Shown here one piece after another: positions 47,150-58,905 of a stretch of 64,000 nucleotides of DNA. The first letter of the stretch is position 1, and each line of letters opens with the position of its first letter. The stretch is from Gnetum montanum (taxonomy: Eukaryota > Streptophyta > Gnetopsida > Gnetales > Gnetaceae). The notes under the pieces were generated by a model that ran no database searches, was not told the DNA's origin, and saw only the letters and a program-made list of their open reading frames with translations. The stretch covers positions 75,878-139,877 of the forward strand of contig MNCI01009084.1 of NCBI GenBank assembly GCA_015680685.1. The letters are read 5' to 3'. Position numbers and translations under genes: made by a program.

Positions 47150-48254
47150 ATAATTCAATATGTTTGGTAATGATTGACTTGGCTTATGTTTTTTTCCTAG
47201 AAAAAATGTTACTGCTTATTAGTTGATATTTAATAGATAAGTTAAGGAAGAATAATTTAAATGATATTAAATAGGTTTGAAATTTTAGATGAAGAATTTT
47301 CTCATAGCATTATTTTTACTTGTAGCTATAGCTTTGGTTAAGGTTTGCAACTTTAAAGAATGTCTTTGTGGAGGATAGGATAGAGTAGAAGAAGATGCAT
47401 TTAGAGTTTTAAATAGGATAGGATAATATTAAATTATTTGAAAAAAAAATTCTTAGTGTGTTTACATGGATGTGAAAAGATTCAAATTTACTTAGTCAAT
47501 AGTAATTTATTAATAATTTAATTTAATTATTAAAGGAATACCTAAATTTACCATTAATAAAATTAAAATCTGTCTTAAATATAAATGATTTAAATTTTTC
47601 CCAACTATATTCATTGATATCAATGTTAATTTTAATTATTGGAAGCATTAAAGGCTTCAAAATTTTACTTATTTACAATGAGGTGGTTTTTTTTTTTTTT
47701 GGAAACTAAAATAATCTATGCTTTAGAATGAAAAAATAGCAATATATTCTAGAATAAGAGGAGTTCAGAATTAATAGAAGTAAACTTGAGTAAAAGTATA
47801 AAAAAACTAAATGGTAAAAAAAGTTTCTCACTGTAAAATGTTTATGATGAAATTATTAAGTGTAAGAAATAGGTTTTGAGACTTGATGATCAAGATGAAG
47901 ATAGACTAGTGGTGTTGTATATGATAAAACAATCCCAATCCAATAAGACATAGGGAAAATTTCAAGCAATAAGAATCAAAATTATTATTTTATATATGAT
48001 TAAATGTTGAGCTATAAACAAGAGGCATGGACAACAAATTAGCATGGCAAAAATGCAAAGGTTGAGATGGATGTTGACTATTACAAGAAGAGAGAATGTG
48101 CAAAATACATTCATTACAAAAAGGTTTGGAGTTACTTTTGTTTCTTAAAAGTTGTATGAATAATGTTTTAGATGGTTTAGTCATGTTTAAAGAAGATCTA
48201 ATAATGAGCCTATTAAAAAAGTTTGCAATATTTTAAGGAATTTGTGAATGGTCA

Positions 48255-48360
48255 CTTATAAGGATTGAACTCTTAATAAAGGTGAATTGCAAAAGAGAAC
48301 TTCTGTGGCTGACCTATTTTGTTGGGACAAGGTTAGGATGATGATTATGATGCCCTAGGT
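48255..48360 (-). repeat. Plant-wide dispersed motif, copy 1
   Basis: AGAACTTCTGTGGCTGACC, then TTGTTGGGACAAGGTTAGG and GATGATGATTATGATG. The block resembles a sequence common in plant genomes (TTGGGATAAGGCTT with GATGATG). The reverse-orientation partner is near 51266. Confidence 0.5.
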
Positions 48361-49206
48361 CACTTATAAAGGATTGTCATTTGTAGTGATGGTAAGGTTC
48401 TTGTTAAGTCATAAAATCTAGGATCAAGCCTAAGTACAATTGATCAAAAATAGGTTAGATTATTACTTTTCAATTGACTCTCTCAAAATCCTACTAAGCC
48501 ATATATGAATATAATAAATCAAGTAAATATGAATATAATGATATTTTATCAGCTAAGAAGGCATTGTAAATGATTAAAAATAAAAAACTTATGACTTTGA
48601 TTTGAACTTTATGCATGCAATAGTCATATAACATGTATTTTAAGATAAATTGTTATAAAATGTAGTAATTTTTTATTTGTTTTGAATTAGGAAATTCCTA
48701 GTAGATGGCATCCTTAATTTATCTTGAACATGATCCAACCTTAGTTGATCCTTCATCATCTTCCATTTTATAAATGTAATATCTATATTTTATCTTTAAA
48801 ATAATATAAATGAAAAAGAGAAAAATTAAACTCTTGATAAAGTCTCTATATTTCAACATAGAGAGCATGCATAGTACAAGCTTTTCAAGTATTAATTTTA
48901 TAGGACATAGGCTTTCTATTCTATATGGTATTTCTAAATGTAGAAGTTTGAATTTTCTACTTTTATTACTACTAACATAAAATGTAAGGAAGGATGATTA
49001 AGTTATCAACCCATACTACTTCTAAACTTCCTCTTATGTACTTATTTTTATTCCTAACCATTATTTCATCTTATGGTTGGTACATATACAATCATCATCT
49101 TAGTGTCTTTATCCCATCAATCATGGGTTGACCATTAGAGGAGACCAAGGTTTTAACCATGATTTACTATGGTTAGATGTCATTTTCTTACTGTACTTGA
49201 AGTTGC

Positions 49207-49340
49207 AGATCTTAACATATCCCTTGGAATAGAAACTGCATTCCAAGTGGCACATCTTGGCATATCCCTTAGAATAGAAATTGCATGCCAAGTAGCACGT
49301 CTCAACATATCCTTTGGAATAAAATTTGTAACTTGTAAAC
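49207..49340. repeat. Three-copy tandem repeat, 45-base unit
   Basis: CATATCCCTTGGAATAGAAA starts at 49216, 49261 and 49306 with few changes. Open frames here are repeat read-through. Confidence 0.8.
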
Positions 49341-50689
49341 CACAAGCCATATACTCTAACCAAATGAACAATGCCTCATTGATATCAGTGCACATGTAAT
49401 GATTAGAGTAAGTAATACCATTTGTATTAAATTTAATTAGATACAGGGTGTTAGTGACTCATTACAACTTTCAAACAAAATAATTCAAACTATTTGAGAA
49501 TTACCCACTTAATTTATAAAAATTTACTAATTGGAATTAACTATTACTATTTGGGTACTGTTGATCTAGGATATCCTTTTAGGCAATATAGAAGATTCTT
49601 TTGTTAATTGCTTCTTTGAGTGTCTTCCCCCTTGAAATTCTTGGATTTAGAGTAGCAAGCCCTTGTAATATTTTCAACCATTCCTTGAAGTTTTGTTCAA
49701 TGGTATACCTCATTTCAAAAATCTTCCCAGCTTAGTTGGAGTTGTCTTCATCTTTTTATTCTTCATACCATTTGGAAATTTTGTTGTCATGTAACTTTTA
49801 GTGGAAATGTCATTTTCTTTTTCTTACTTTATGATTTCAAACAACAATCATTTACTAATTCATGACTCTTATAGGATCATAAATGTTATGCTATTTTTGA
49901 GGTTATACTTGAATGTATTTTTGATAGAGTTTGGTTTTATTTTAGGGTACAACATCTGCTTTGAATGAGATATTAATGTAAGTTGGAATTCTTGTGATAC
50001 TAATAACCATCATACTAATTTGAAAATTTTCATCATAGATTAAAAATATAATGAGCAACAAAAGTTATTATCATTTATAATACACTTTAATTTAAAAAGC
50101 CCTAATAAAAGTTTAAAAAATTGTCAAAGAAAGTACTATTGTCAAGGTCTACACGTGGGCATAACAAAACCTTTAATTTCATAATGCATATTTAATATAT
50201 AAATGGATACTATATCTTGAACCATATGAAAGGAATCATCATCCCAAAATATTATGATATAAAAAATTTAGTTACTTCATGCAATAATAATTCATAAAAA
50301 AGTATCATAAAATAAAATGTTAATAATAATCTTTCTTGTGCAAGTTACTTACAAATGTTTTATATTAAAAGAAAATAATACTTCAATGAGGGAACTTACT
50401 TTTAATCATCATATTTAAAGTGCAAAAGAAAATATAACATAGTTAATAAAAGATATTAAACTTTAAATGTTTATGAGTCATACAATAATAATAAATTTGA
50501 ATGGAGTAAGAAGTGCAATGGAAGCAAAAATATTTTTGCAACAATGAAGATTTGTAGAGTGTTAAAAGTTTCATGTTTCTAATTAGTGAAGAATTTTAAA
50601 TAGATTAACAAAATTGAATATAAACATTTTTTAAATTTAGAGATTAGCAAACTTGGAGTTAATAGCACAACACCTACCCACACAGGATG

Positions 50690-50740
50690 GTAGATATAAC
50701 TTGTTAAAAGAGTGTCTTACCATAAGGCTACTTCACTATT
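50690..50740 (-). mobile_element. tRNA-like SINE head, minus strand (weak)
   Basis: Read on the minus strand, GTAGCCTTATGGTAAGACAC resembles the A box of the plus-strand copies. Confidence 0.35.
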
Positions 50741-51265
50741 AGCATCCTTAGATTTGAATATAAACATTAAACATAAATATTAATGGAAAGAAATATAATG
50801 TAGCAAGAAATTATGAAATCCTGAAAGCGTACAATTATGTATTATTTCAAGGATAAGAGTTTTTGGATCATCATCTAGAGCCTCAATGCTCATCCTACTA
50901 AAAGGAGTCACATAAAGGTTAGTGGATGAGCAAATCCATGTCTTCTAAATTGAGAAATAAGTACCTTACCATCACTTTAAATAATAGTTTGTATTTCAAG
51001 GACAAGAGTGTTTCTAGATAATAGCTTCAATGGTTTAAGGAAGATGTTTAAGTATTTAAAGGGAAAACAACTATGAAAAAAGATTACAATGGCAACAAGA
51101 CAACTTTAACTTCATTATGTTGAAGTAATAATAATTATAAAGTAGTTTTAGCATTACAAACAACTTACAAATTCTTCATGCATTTGTAATCAAAATCACA
51201 TAATTACAAATAATTTACAAAACAAGATTCTTACATGAAAGCTTGTAGAATTTTAGAATCATTAA

Positions 51266-51335
51266 AGGCATCATCATCATCATCATCATCCTAGCCTTGT
51301 CCTAATATAATGGGGTGGGCAAAATCATTGAAGGC
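51266..51335 (+). repeat. ATC microsatellite with plant-wide dispersed motif, copy 2
   Basis: A CATCATCATC run is followed by CTAGCCTTGTCCTAAT and ATGGGGTGGGC. It is the opposite orientation of the block at 48255-48360. Confidence 0.55.
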
Positions 51336-52379
51336 TTGTAAAGAAATAATATTTCATTGTTATGTAAAAATTATAAATTGTTTGCATATTGTACCTATTT
51401 ATAATTTCATTCCCTAATCCTAACTAAAAGTGTTAGAAATATTAGAATAACTTTGCAATAACATCATACACTTAATTTTATAGCTATACAAAATTAATGT
51501 TTAATAATACCATAAAATTTAATAATGATGAATAAATTTTAGGACTAAATTTCCATTACAAACAATTTTTCTAGTTAAATAATGTAAGTGAAACTACTTA
51601 AAATGAGGTTAGGCTTTTGCTCATCTATTGATCCTTAAGGCCTTGCTTGATGGTATGAGCATTGAGTCTCCAGGTAATGACCCTTTACTACTTAAATAAT
51701 GGCCAAATTAATACACATTTGTAATATTATGTGCATCAGATAGGTGACCATAGAAAGTTATTATCAAATCCTTGGTCAATCTTAATAGGTTAAACCATGA
51801 TAATGATAAATCTATGATATATCCAAGTAGTCATTTTACTTAAAAAAATATGTTTCTTTTTAGTTTTAGATAAGGGAAAAGAACTCACCATTAATAAATT
51901 TTGGACAAGAAATGAAACTCGTCGGTCCAACTTTCCCATTTATCACATGCTCATTCTTTTGGATAAAATCACAAACTTGCAAAGTCCAAAAAGTTGGTGA
52001 AGATAAAGAAGTAGATTTAGCATGGCAATGAAATTTCCTACCTTCATCCTCACTTCCTACTTTTACAACATTTGTTATGTAGATGTAAAATTTAAGAGCA
52101 TGTAGTAGTATAGTCTATTCAAATATATTTAATATTCTAAACTAGCTAAAAATGAAATAATTGTAAAAGCATCTCAACATTCAAGTTAAGTTGGAAAACC
52201 ATGATATAATTCTTTAGATGTGTGTGTGTGGAAGAAAATAGTTTAGGGTAGTAAGTGTATGGGAAATAAAAAAAATAGTTTAGTGTAGTAAGTGTATGGG
52301 AAAAAAATCCAAGTTAATCATTGACATTTACTTGTAGAAAGAAAATAACGTCTAAGGTGCAAATACATAAATTCTAATG

Positions 52380-52560
52380 GGGTTTTAGCCTAGTGGTAAG
52401 GGTCATGACTTGGTAACCCTAGGTCACATGTTTGATTCTACTAGGTTGCATTGAGTTAAAAATTTTAAAAAAGAAAATTCCATAAGAAAGGAAATTTGAA
52501 ACTAGTTTGATAGATCCAAGGGGTCTTAGTGGGCATAAGCAAATATTTTAGTTTTAGTTT
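52380..52560 (+). mobile_element. tRNA-derived SINE remnant
   Basis: TTAGCCTAGTGGTAAGGGTC (A box) and TGTTTGATTCTACTAGG (B box), followed by a body with TAGATCCAAGGGG and AGTTTTAGTTTC that matches the copy at 42645-42840. Confidence 0.65.
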
Positions 52561-52839
52561 CATAATGATACTTGTGAAGCTTTACATTTTCTTTCAACAC
52601 TTTGAATATGTGAACTTAGTTAAACTATTTTTTATTATGTTCAAGACTCTTCTAATCTTTTGGACTAGTTTAGCTATGGCTACTATCTATTGCAAAATAT
52701 TTGTGTATCTTAGCATAATTCATTAAAATTGAACTTACAAGTTACATCAATGAAGCATTGATCACTTAGTTTGAGCATGTGGCTTGTAATGTGTAGGTCA
52801 TAACTTCAATCCTAAAGGATATGCTAATGTGACATCATT

Positions 52840-52975
52840 ATTATAGTGGTAAGGCACTTGATTTGAAAGTTTCACATCATGGGTTTGATTCTAGTGGGCA
52901 ATGTTGAGTTATGGAAAGCTATATCTTAGGGTGCATCTATGTTTCACTTATTTCAAGTTCTAACATCCCCACTCT
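52840..52975 (+). mobile_element. tRNA-derived SINE remnant with C-rich tail
   Basis: TAGTGGTAAGGCACTTGATT (A box) and GGGTTTGATTCTAGTGGGCA (B box), then GCATCTATGTTTCACTTATTTC. The tail runs into the C-rich tract at 52976-53060. It is similar to 53165-53320. Confidence 0.65.
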
Positions 52976-53060
52976 GCCTCCTTCCTCACCCCCCACACCC
53001 CCCTCACCACCCACCTCTCCCCACCCGCACCCAACCCCCACCCCCCCGTCCCCTTCTCTC
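52976..53060. repeat. C-rich tract
   Basis: About 85 bases almost without G and with runs of 3-7 C, in a strongly AT-rich neighbourhood. The opposite strand has many G runs and could form G-quadruplexes. Confidence 0.85.
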
Positions 53061-53164
53061 CTCTCCACCCTTCCAACATCATTATTCTTTTTAAGTTCTA
53101 AAGTATCATGTTGCATATATGTTTTGGGTATGCCTATAGTCTAATTGTTTTAGGTTTTAATAAT

Positions 53165-53320
53165 TAGGTGTTAGCCTAGTGGTAAAACACTTCATTTGGA
53201 AGCTCTAGGTTTGGGTTTGATTTTGGTGGGCAATATTAAGTTATATAAAGTTCTAATTGGACTATATATCTTGAAGTGTACCTATGTTTTACTTATTTTA
53301 GGTTCCAACACTCCAATTAT
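53165..53320 (+). mobile_element. tRNA-derived SINE remnant
   Basis: TTAGCCTAGTGGTAAAACAC (A box), GGGTTTGATTTTGGTGGGCA (B box) and GTACCTATGTTTTACTTATT. The same body as 52840-52975. Confidence 0.65.
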
Positions 53321-53694
53321 TTTGGGTTTTGACACTACCCCTCGACTTATGAGTTCTAAGATGTAAGTCATATGACTTAAGTCAAGAAATTATAACTCAT
53401 TCATATGTACATTCATACTTTGTGAAACATAGGTAATAACATATTACCTCAAGTACAACTCAAACTTGAACTTGCAACTTTTTATAGATCAAATAAGAAC
53501 TTTATTCATTGAGCTTTACTTTCATTACCAAAATTGCCAATAATTATCAAATGGAATATAAATTCTCCAAAATTCCTTTTAAAAACCTTGTTAATAATTG
53601 ATATTTCTTGTATTTTGACTATTATCATAAAGCAAATGCAACATTGGAGAAATTGAGGTGTTATCAAAGTACCTTTCTTATATCATGCTAATTA

Positions 53695-53860
53695 ATGAAA
53701 AGTAGCTCAATTGGTTAGTTTATTATCTTATAAATCTTATGCAGGCATGAGGTTGCTGATTCAAGTCACACTTGAAGCACATTGGGTCTTTACTTATAAA
53801 TTGTATTGGATACATATCTTAGTGGTACATGTAGTCAAAAACTTTTGACTTTTGATACCC
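53695..53860 (+). mobile_element. tRNA-derived SINE-like remnant, second type
   Basis: AGTAGCTCAATTGGTTAG (A-box-like) and GTTGCTGATTCAAGTC (B-box-like), then a T-rich part. Diverged relatives may lie near 54190 and 54350. Confidence 0.5.
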
Positions 53861-55386
53861 ATATTATTTTGACATCATTAAGAATATTATTTTAAATCTA
53901 AATTTGATAATTGAAGTAACACTACAAATATCTTATAATGGATATTAGAATTTTAAAAAAAATTTCTTGTAAGAAAAGAACCATTACCTAGAGCCTCAAT
54001 GCTCATCTACCCAAGTGGGATCCTAGGAGGGTTGATGGATGAGCAAAAACCTAACCTCTTCAAGTGGTTGTGCTCAAGCCTGAACCTAAATATTTTGACT
54101 TAAAGTAACACTACAAATCTCTTATATTATATAACAAAATTTAACCATTAATATACATAGCTATAGTTCAAAATACTAAGCTAAGTTAATGAAAGGTGGT
54201 TTAATTTATTATCTTATTGTTTCACAAGTATCATGCAAAAGATTGCTACTTAGAATCACACTTAAAAAATACTACTACATTCTACTTAAGTTTTATTAAA
54301 TTATTATGTTGATAGATTGTATATTAGAGAAATATATGGAAAAGTCAAGTAATTAGTTCATTATCTTGTTAAGCAAGAGGTTATTAGTTTGAATTAATAC
54401 TTGAGGTGTTAGTACTTATAGTTTCCTTTGGATTAATTTCTTAATGTAATAAGACTAAAATTTTGGAAACAAATTTACCCTGGTTTAATAGCAACCATGT
54501 TTTGTTCATCAAGTTCTCTCTTGTAAATCAAGTTGCATGAGTTACTCAAAGTGCAAAACGCTTTAGAATGTCATTCCAAAAGCTCGGAGCATTTTGGTGA
54601 CCGTAAATTTTATTTTAATAACTAGAGAATTGAATATAAACGAGCGAGCAATTATTTGAAAGTTGACAAAAAAGGGGATACTGAAGCACGAAGGTCTTGG
54701 ATCCTAAAAAGTGGTATGCGTGGTGTACATCTTCAAGGTGGTTAGGTAGTTGAGGAGCAATCGAGAGGCTAAAACAATACCATTGTTTACAACCAAGTTT
54801 GACAAGGCGTTTGTGGGCCTTCTATATTCCTCTGGTTGGCTTTGAAAAACCAGGGATTTTATTGGAAACATTCAAACGTCTGACCAAGGTCGCCATCCCT
54901 CGTCTAATCTTAACCGACAAGTGTTTTGGTCATATCTGCCGTTATTTTAATTTCATCGCATCGGTCGGTAATGACTTGTGGGTTCAGACGAAATTCAATG
55001 GGTTTAAAGACTTAGACAGACGAAACCATGAATCAAGCATCCATTTACAGGCAGAGCTGGATGATGGATTATGGATCGATCGATCCATCATAATAATAAT
55101 AATAATAATCATAATCATAATAATAATATGTGGATGATGACCACCGGCAATACACAGACAAAAGAACGTCTCCAGCTGATACCACGTTTGGCATGATCTG
55201 CCTTTGTTCAGTCAACATTTCCGTCGGAAGAGGGAGAATAAGAAGGAAGAAGAAAGAAAAAAGAAGAAAAAACAACCGCAGTAGTAGCAGTAGCAGCAAT
55301 GGCAAAGCATCATTTTTTGTTGTTACATTTACATCTCTATCTATCCATCTGTCACAGTTGCTGTGACTAGTTTGATCCATAAAATT

Positions 55387-55391
<5 letters not shown>

Positions 55392-55420
<29 letters not shown>
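55392..55420. repeat. TA microsatellite
   Basis: About 14 TA units. Confidence 0.9.
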
Positions 55421-55422
<2 letters not shown>

Positions 55423-56717
55423 CATATGCATGGATCATGCATGAATGATCGATCCATCAATCTAGATCTGTTGGTTGCTGTTGGTTTCTTTCACGCTACC
55501 TCTTCTCTCTCCTCCTCCGTCATCCATGACAAATCGTGACGTTCAATTGTGCGAATTATCTGTATTTTCTGGAATAAATGTGCGTGCATATCCCAGTTAC
55601 GAAATCGTGCTCCCCGCCGCTAATTCTGCATGCATTTTCCACGACACTTTTCGGAGAAACGTAACGAAAAGTAAAAGGTGCCCACAGTATGCTAATTTTA
55701 AGAAGTCTGGGCTAATTGTTTTTGGGTTGTAGCAGCCAGCAGCCATGGCTGCTGGCCTTAGTTGGCTCCCACAATTACGATGCTCATGGCGGAAATAACT
55801 GTGTTGGGTAAGAAATCAACCTCTGCTTTAGCCCTTAGCCTGAGCCTCAACCTCAGCCGGAGATTTCTGCTGCTGCTGCTGCTGGATCATGAATTCACTC
55901 GTTCATTCATGATGGGCAGGCCAATCATCATCCATATGTGATCGTACCAGAGTATGGTTTTGAAGTTTTTTGTATGCACGGCACCGTTTCGAGAATTGCG
56001 CGCTGTTTTGAAAAAGCATCACTGTTTCAAAATTTGCGGACATCACAGTGTACAGTGTCGAGATTCAAAACTTGCTTGTTTTTATTTTTTCCGCCCCCTT
56101 CAGTGTCAGCGTCAGGTAACGTTTGTGGAGAGTTAGGAAGAAAGCGGAAATTTGTTAGGGGAGAGTTAAATATTGAGGCGATTTGGTAAGGAAAACAGGG
56201 ATTGATGTGCCCAAGTAGGCAATTGGATTGGGAAATGGGAGGTGTAAAGTAAAGACGGCAGAAACGAACTAGGACTGAGATTGGGAATTTAGGTGCAGGA
56301 TAAAATAATGGAGGAATCGTGTTAGCGTGTTCGCAAGAAGAAGAAGAAGTAGTAGTAGTAGAGAGGAGAGGCGAGTAGAGTGGCTGGATCGATCAATCAA
56401 TCAATCAGAGTGGGAATATGGACCAAGTAAAAACAGGAAAAACGATGATGATGCTGATGCAAATGGGAGCAGATGATACGTGTTCAAAAACCGAAACTCA
56501 CCATCATCAGAAAACGAATATTTGAAAACACAGACACAAACAGGGCCAAATTTAAGGTCACAGGAGAAAACACGAAAAAAAATTAAGGTCAAAGCCTGAG
56601 TGCGTGGTTGGGCTGCAATTGCACAACACTGACGTGTAGCCACGCAAGCCATGTGTGCTGTATTTATGGGTGATGCCGAGGTATACATCGCGTTTTGCAG
56701 AAAAATTTTACTGGTAC

Positions 56718-56836
56718 TATTGCAATACTGGTGACAAATTCAACCGGCCCAGCTCATGTTCATAACTCATATAAGCGTTTGCAATACTAGTGACAAATTC
56801 AACCGGCCCAGCTCATGTTCATAACTCATATCAGCG
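56718..56836. repeat. Tandem duplication, 57-base unit, upstream of WRKY gene
   Basis: GCAATACTGGTGACAAATTC and GCAATACTAGTGACAAATTC start the two units. Both continue through the string with CCGGCCCAGCTCATGTTC to CATATAAGCG / CATATCAGCG. Confidence 0.9.
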
Positions 56837-57059
56837 TTTTGGTTTTTCCTGAACCTGCAAAGTTATCAGTTCTCGTATATGTATTGTGTGAAAGGGGATC
56901 CCTTCCTTCTTTCTTTCTTTCTTTACCAAACTGGTTACTTTGCTTAAAGTAGTTGTGGCTTCTTTTCTGTATCCTTTTTTTTGTTTCCTTTTAAATAAAT
57001 TTAAGCTGTCTGTGGGGATGGGATATTGGGATGGGACCTGCTTCCATCTCCGCGTGGTT

Positions 57060-57065
57060 TTGACT
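57060..57065 (+). promoter_or_regulatory. W-box-type motif
   Basis: TTGACT, the core bound by WRKY proteins, upstream of a WRKY gene. Short motif, so weak evidence alone. Confidence 0.3.
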
Positions 57066-57923
57066 GGATCCCTTTTATCGCGCGTTGGCGCCGAACTTGA
57101 ACAGCGCATCATTTCTTCTCTTTTTCTGGTCTTCCTTCTCCACGACGACTTCTGTGGGAAAACATCTGATGATAACCAGCCATACATATGTATATAGTAG
57201 CTCTGCAATAATAATCATAGACATAGATATATACATATATATTGAAACACACGCCTGTATTGAGAAGATTATGAGCTCTCTTTCCGTCAGTCCCGGATTG
57301 GCAGGCACAGCCAGGGAAGAGAATTGAAGAACCTGCAAGGGTCGCCCTTTGGCTCCCTGTCATTATTGAGGCACTGCTACTGGCAGACGCTAAGATCAGA
57401 GGATGATCAGGCCAGGCCAGCTCAGGTCAGCAACTCTGGATTCTGCAGCAGCCAAGTGTGAATACGGATGGATGGAAGGATGCAAAGAGACTATTCTGAT
57501 GATGAAACCTGCTTTGCAAAGCCTGCGGATTTCTAGTGCGATCTAGTGACTGAGCGAGCGAGCGAGCTGGGAATAATCCGTCCCTTTGCTTTGCCTTGCT
57601 TTTCTTTGCTTCTATTCCTACCACGTTATTCGCTGCAAAAAGGGGAGAACAAAAAGAAAGGAACAACGGGCAGCGCTGTTCACACATTCCCTCTGTAAAC
57701 AAATCTGCAGTTTGCATCGGAATCGAGAAGCCGATGGGTGCGGAGTTGTGCCCACCGGGGTGGTTGGTTTTTCTCGCGGTGGAGGACGCAGGAAACCCTA
57801 AAAAAGTTGCCTTGAATTCAGAATTCCGGAAACAAAGGTAAGCATTAGTGGAACTGGGTATAGTAGCGTTTTCTGTTATGTGGGTTCTGTGCTGAATGAT
57901 TGATTAGGTTTGTTGCGTGCATC

Positions 57924-57929
57924 TTGACC
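57924..57929 (+). promoter_or_regulatory. W-box-type motif
   Basis: TTGACC, about 1 kb before the WRKY start codon. Confidence 0.3.
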
Positions 57930-58174
57930 TGTGAGGAGGAGAAACTCCTTTCTCTTTTACCTCTGCTCCCCATTCAACACCCGTGGCCTGCCTGCGACTC
58001 TAGAAAGTCATATTTTAAGCTGCGCATCTGTCGTCTGATTTCGCCCATTTCACTTTCCCTGGAGTAGTGGTGGTGCCGCCGCTGCTGCTGCTGCTGGGGC
58101 TCTGTGCCCGCGCGTGTGTTTTGGACCCAGCACAAGCACAAGCACAGCCCTTCAATGGTATTCATAATCTGTGT

Positions 58175-58180
58175 TTGACC
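58175..58180 (+). promoter_or_regulatory. W-box-type motif
   Basis: TTGACC, about 730 bases before the WRKY start codon. Three such motifs would fit auto-regulation, known for several WRKY genes; this is inference. Confidence 0.3.
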
Positions 58181-58425
58181 CGCGTCATGAATCAATGCTC
58201 GCTTGCTATACGCCATTGTTTTTGTCTGTCTGTCTGTCTGTCTCTCTCTTTCTCACTGGACTCCAACCCAGCATCTGTAAAGAAAGCAATGAAGTTTCTT
58301 CTGTTTTTCTTGTTGGGTTTTTGATTTTTGTAACAGAAGGCCAGGCCAGACCAGGAGGGGCGGTATCCAGTAATGAGTTCCAGAAGCACTAATGCCACGG
58401 CATGCATAATTTTCTTCTTCTGCAG

Positions 58426-58489
58426 CTGTTCGCTTTGCCGCTGTCTGCTCACGTCCATGCATACAATGAATACGTTGACATCTGTCCAG
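58426..58489 (+). other. Possible non-coding 5' exon of WRKY gene
   Basis: A pyrimidine-rich TTCTTCTTCTGCAG acceptor precedes 58426, and a GT donor (TCCAG-GTACC) follows 58489. Upstream, AACAAAG-GTAAGC at 57838 is a good donor. Splice-site pattern only. Confidence 0.25.
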
Positions 58490-58905
58490 GTACCTTTCCC
58501 AGCCATGGATCTCCATGAATGATTGTTCTGATCAAACCCTTGCCCGCCCGGCCGACGATATACCCTAGCATCTCAGCCAATATTCAACAGCAGCAGCGAG
58601 CAGAGCCACAGACAGGCTGAGAAGAAAAACAAAAAACAAAGAATAGAAAGCAAAAACCCAAACTAACTCAAACGCGGACGGTCTGCAGTAGCACTAGTGC
58701 CGGCATTAGCAGCTCTGAGCAAAAATTTCCAGCGGAGGATCCTACCATCATCATTATCAGGAATATGCGGCTACCGGAGAAGCAAGAAGAAGCGATGGAA
58801 ACGCGGTTTGGGTAGGAGCGTTGAATCTGCGGTGCAAGTCATTTCATGCGAAAAGAAAACTAAAAAACTTGAACAGTAGTTAGTAGTGATCGAATTAATA
58901 ACGAG

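Larger units (their letters stand above)
46860..54600. other. AT-rich intergenic stretch
   Basis: Between the DUF3537 stop and the WRKY upstream region no coding region was recognised. It holds SINE-like copies, two copies of a plant-wide dispersed motif, a 45-base triple repeat and a C-rich tract, listed separately. Confidence 0.65.
54600..58905 (+). other. Upstream region of the WRKY gene
   Basis: No other gene was recognised. It contains an ATA-type microsatellite (55087-55127), a TA run (55392-55420), GAA and GTA runs (56337-56360), a CTG run (about 55870), a 57-base duplication (56718-56836) and TCTG repeats (58224-58244). W-box motifs are at 57060, 57924 and 58175. Possible non-coding 5' exons are at a donor at 57838 and a small exon 58426-58489. 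The transcription start is not known. Confidence 0.5.

Noticed and set aside
54799-55137. A 112-codon open frame ending in an isoleucine run
   Set aside because: The end is a translated ATA microsatellite and the remainder has no recognisable domain.
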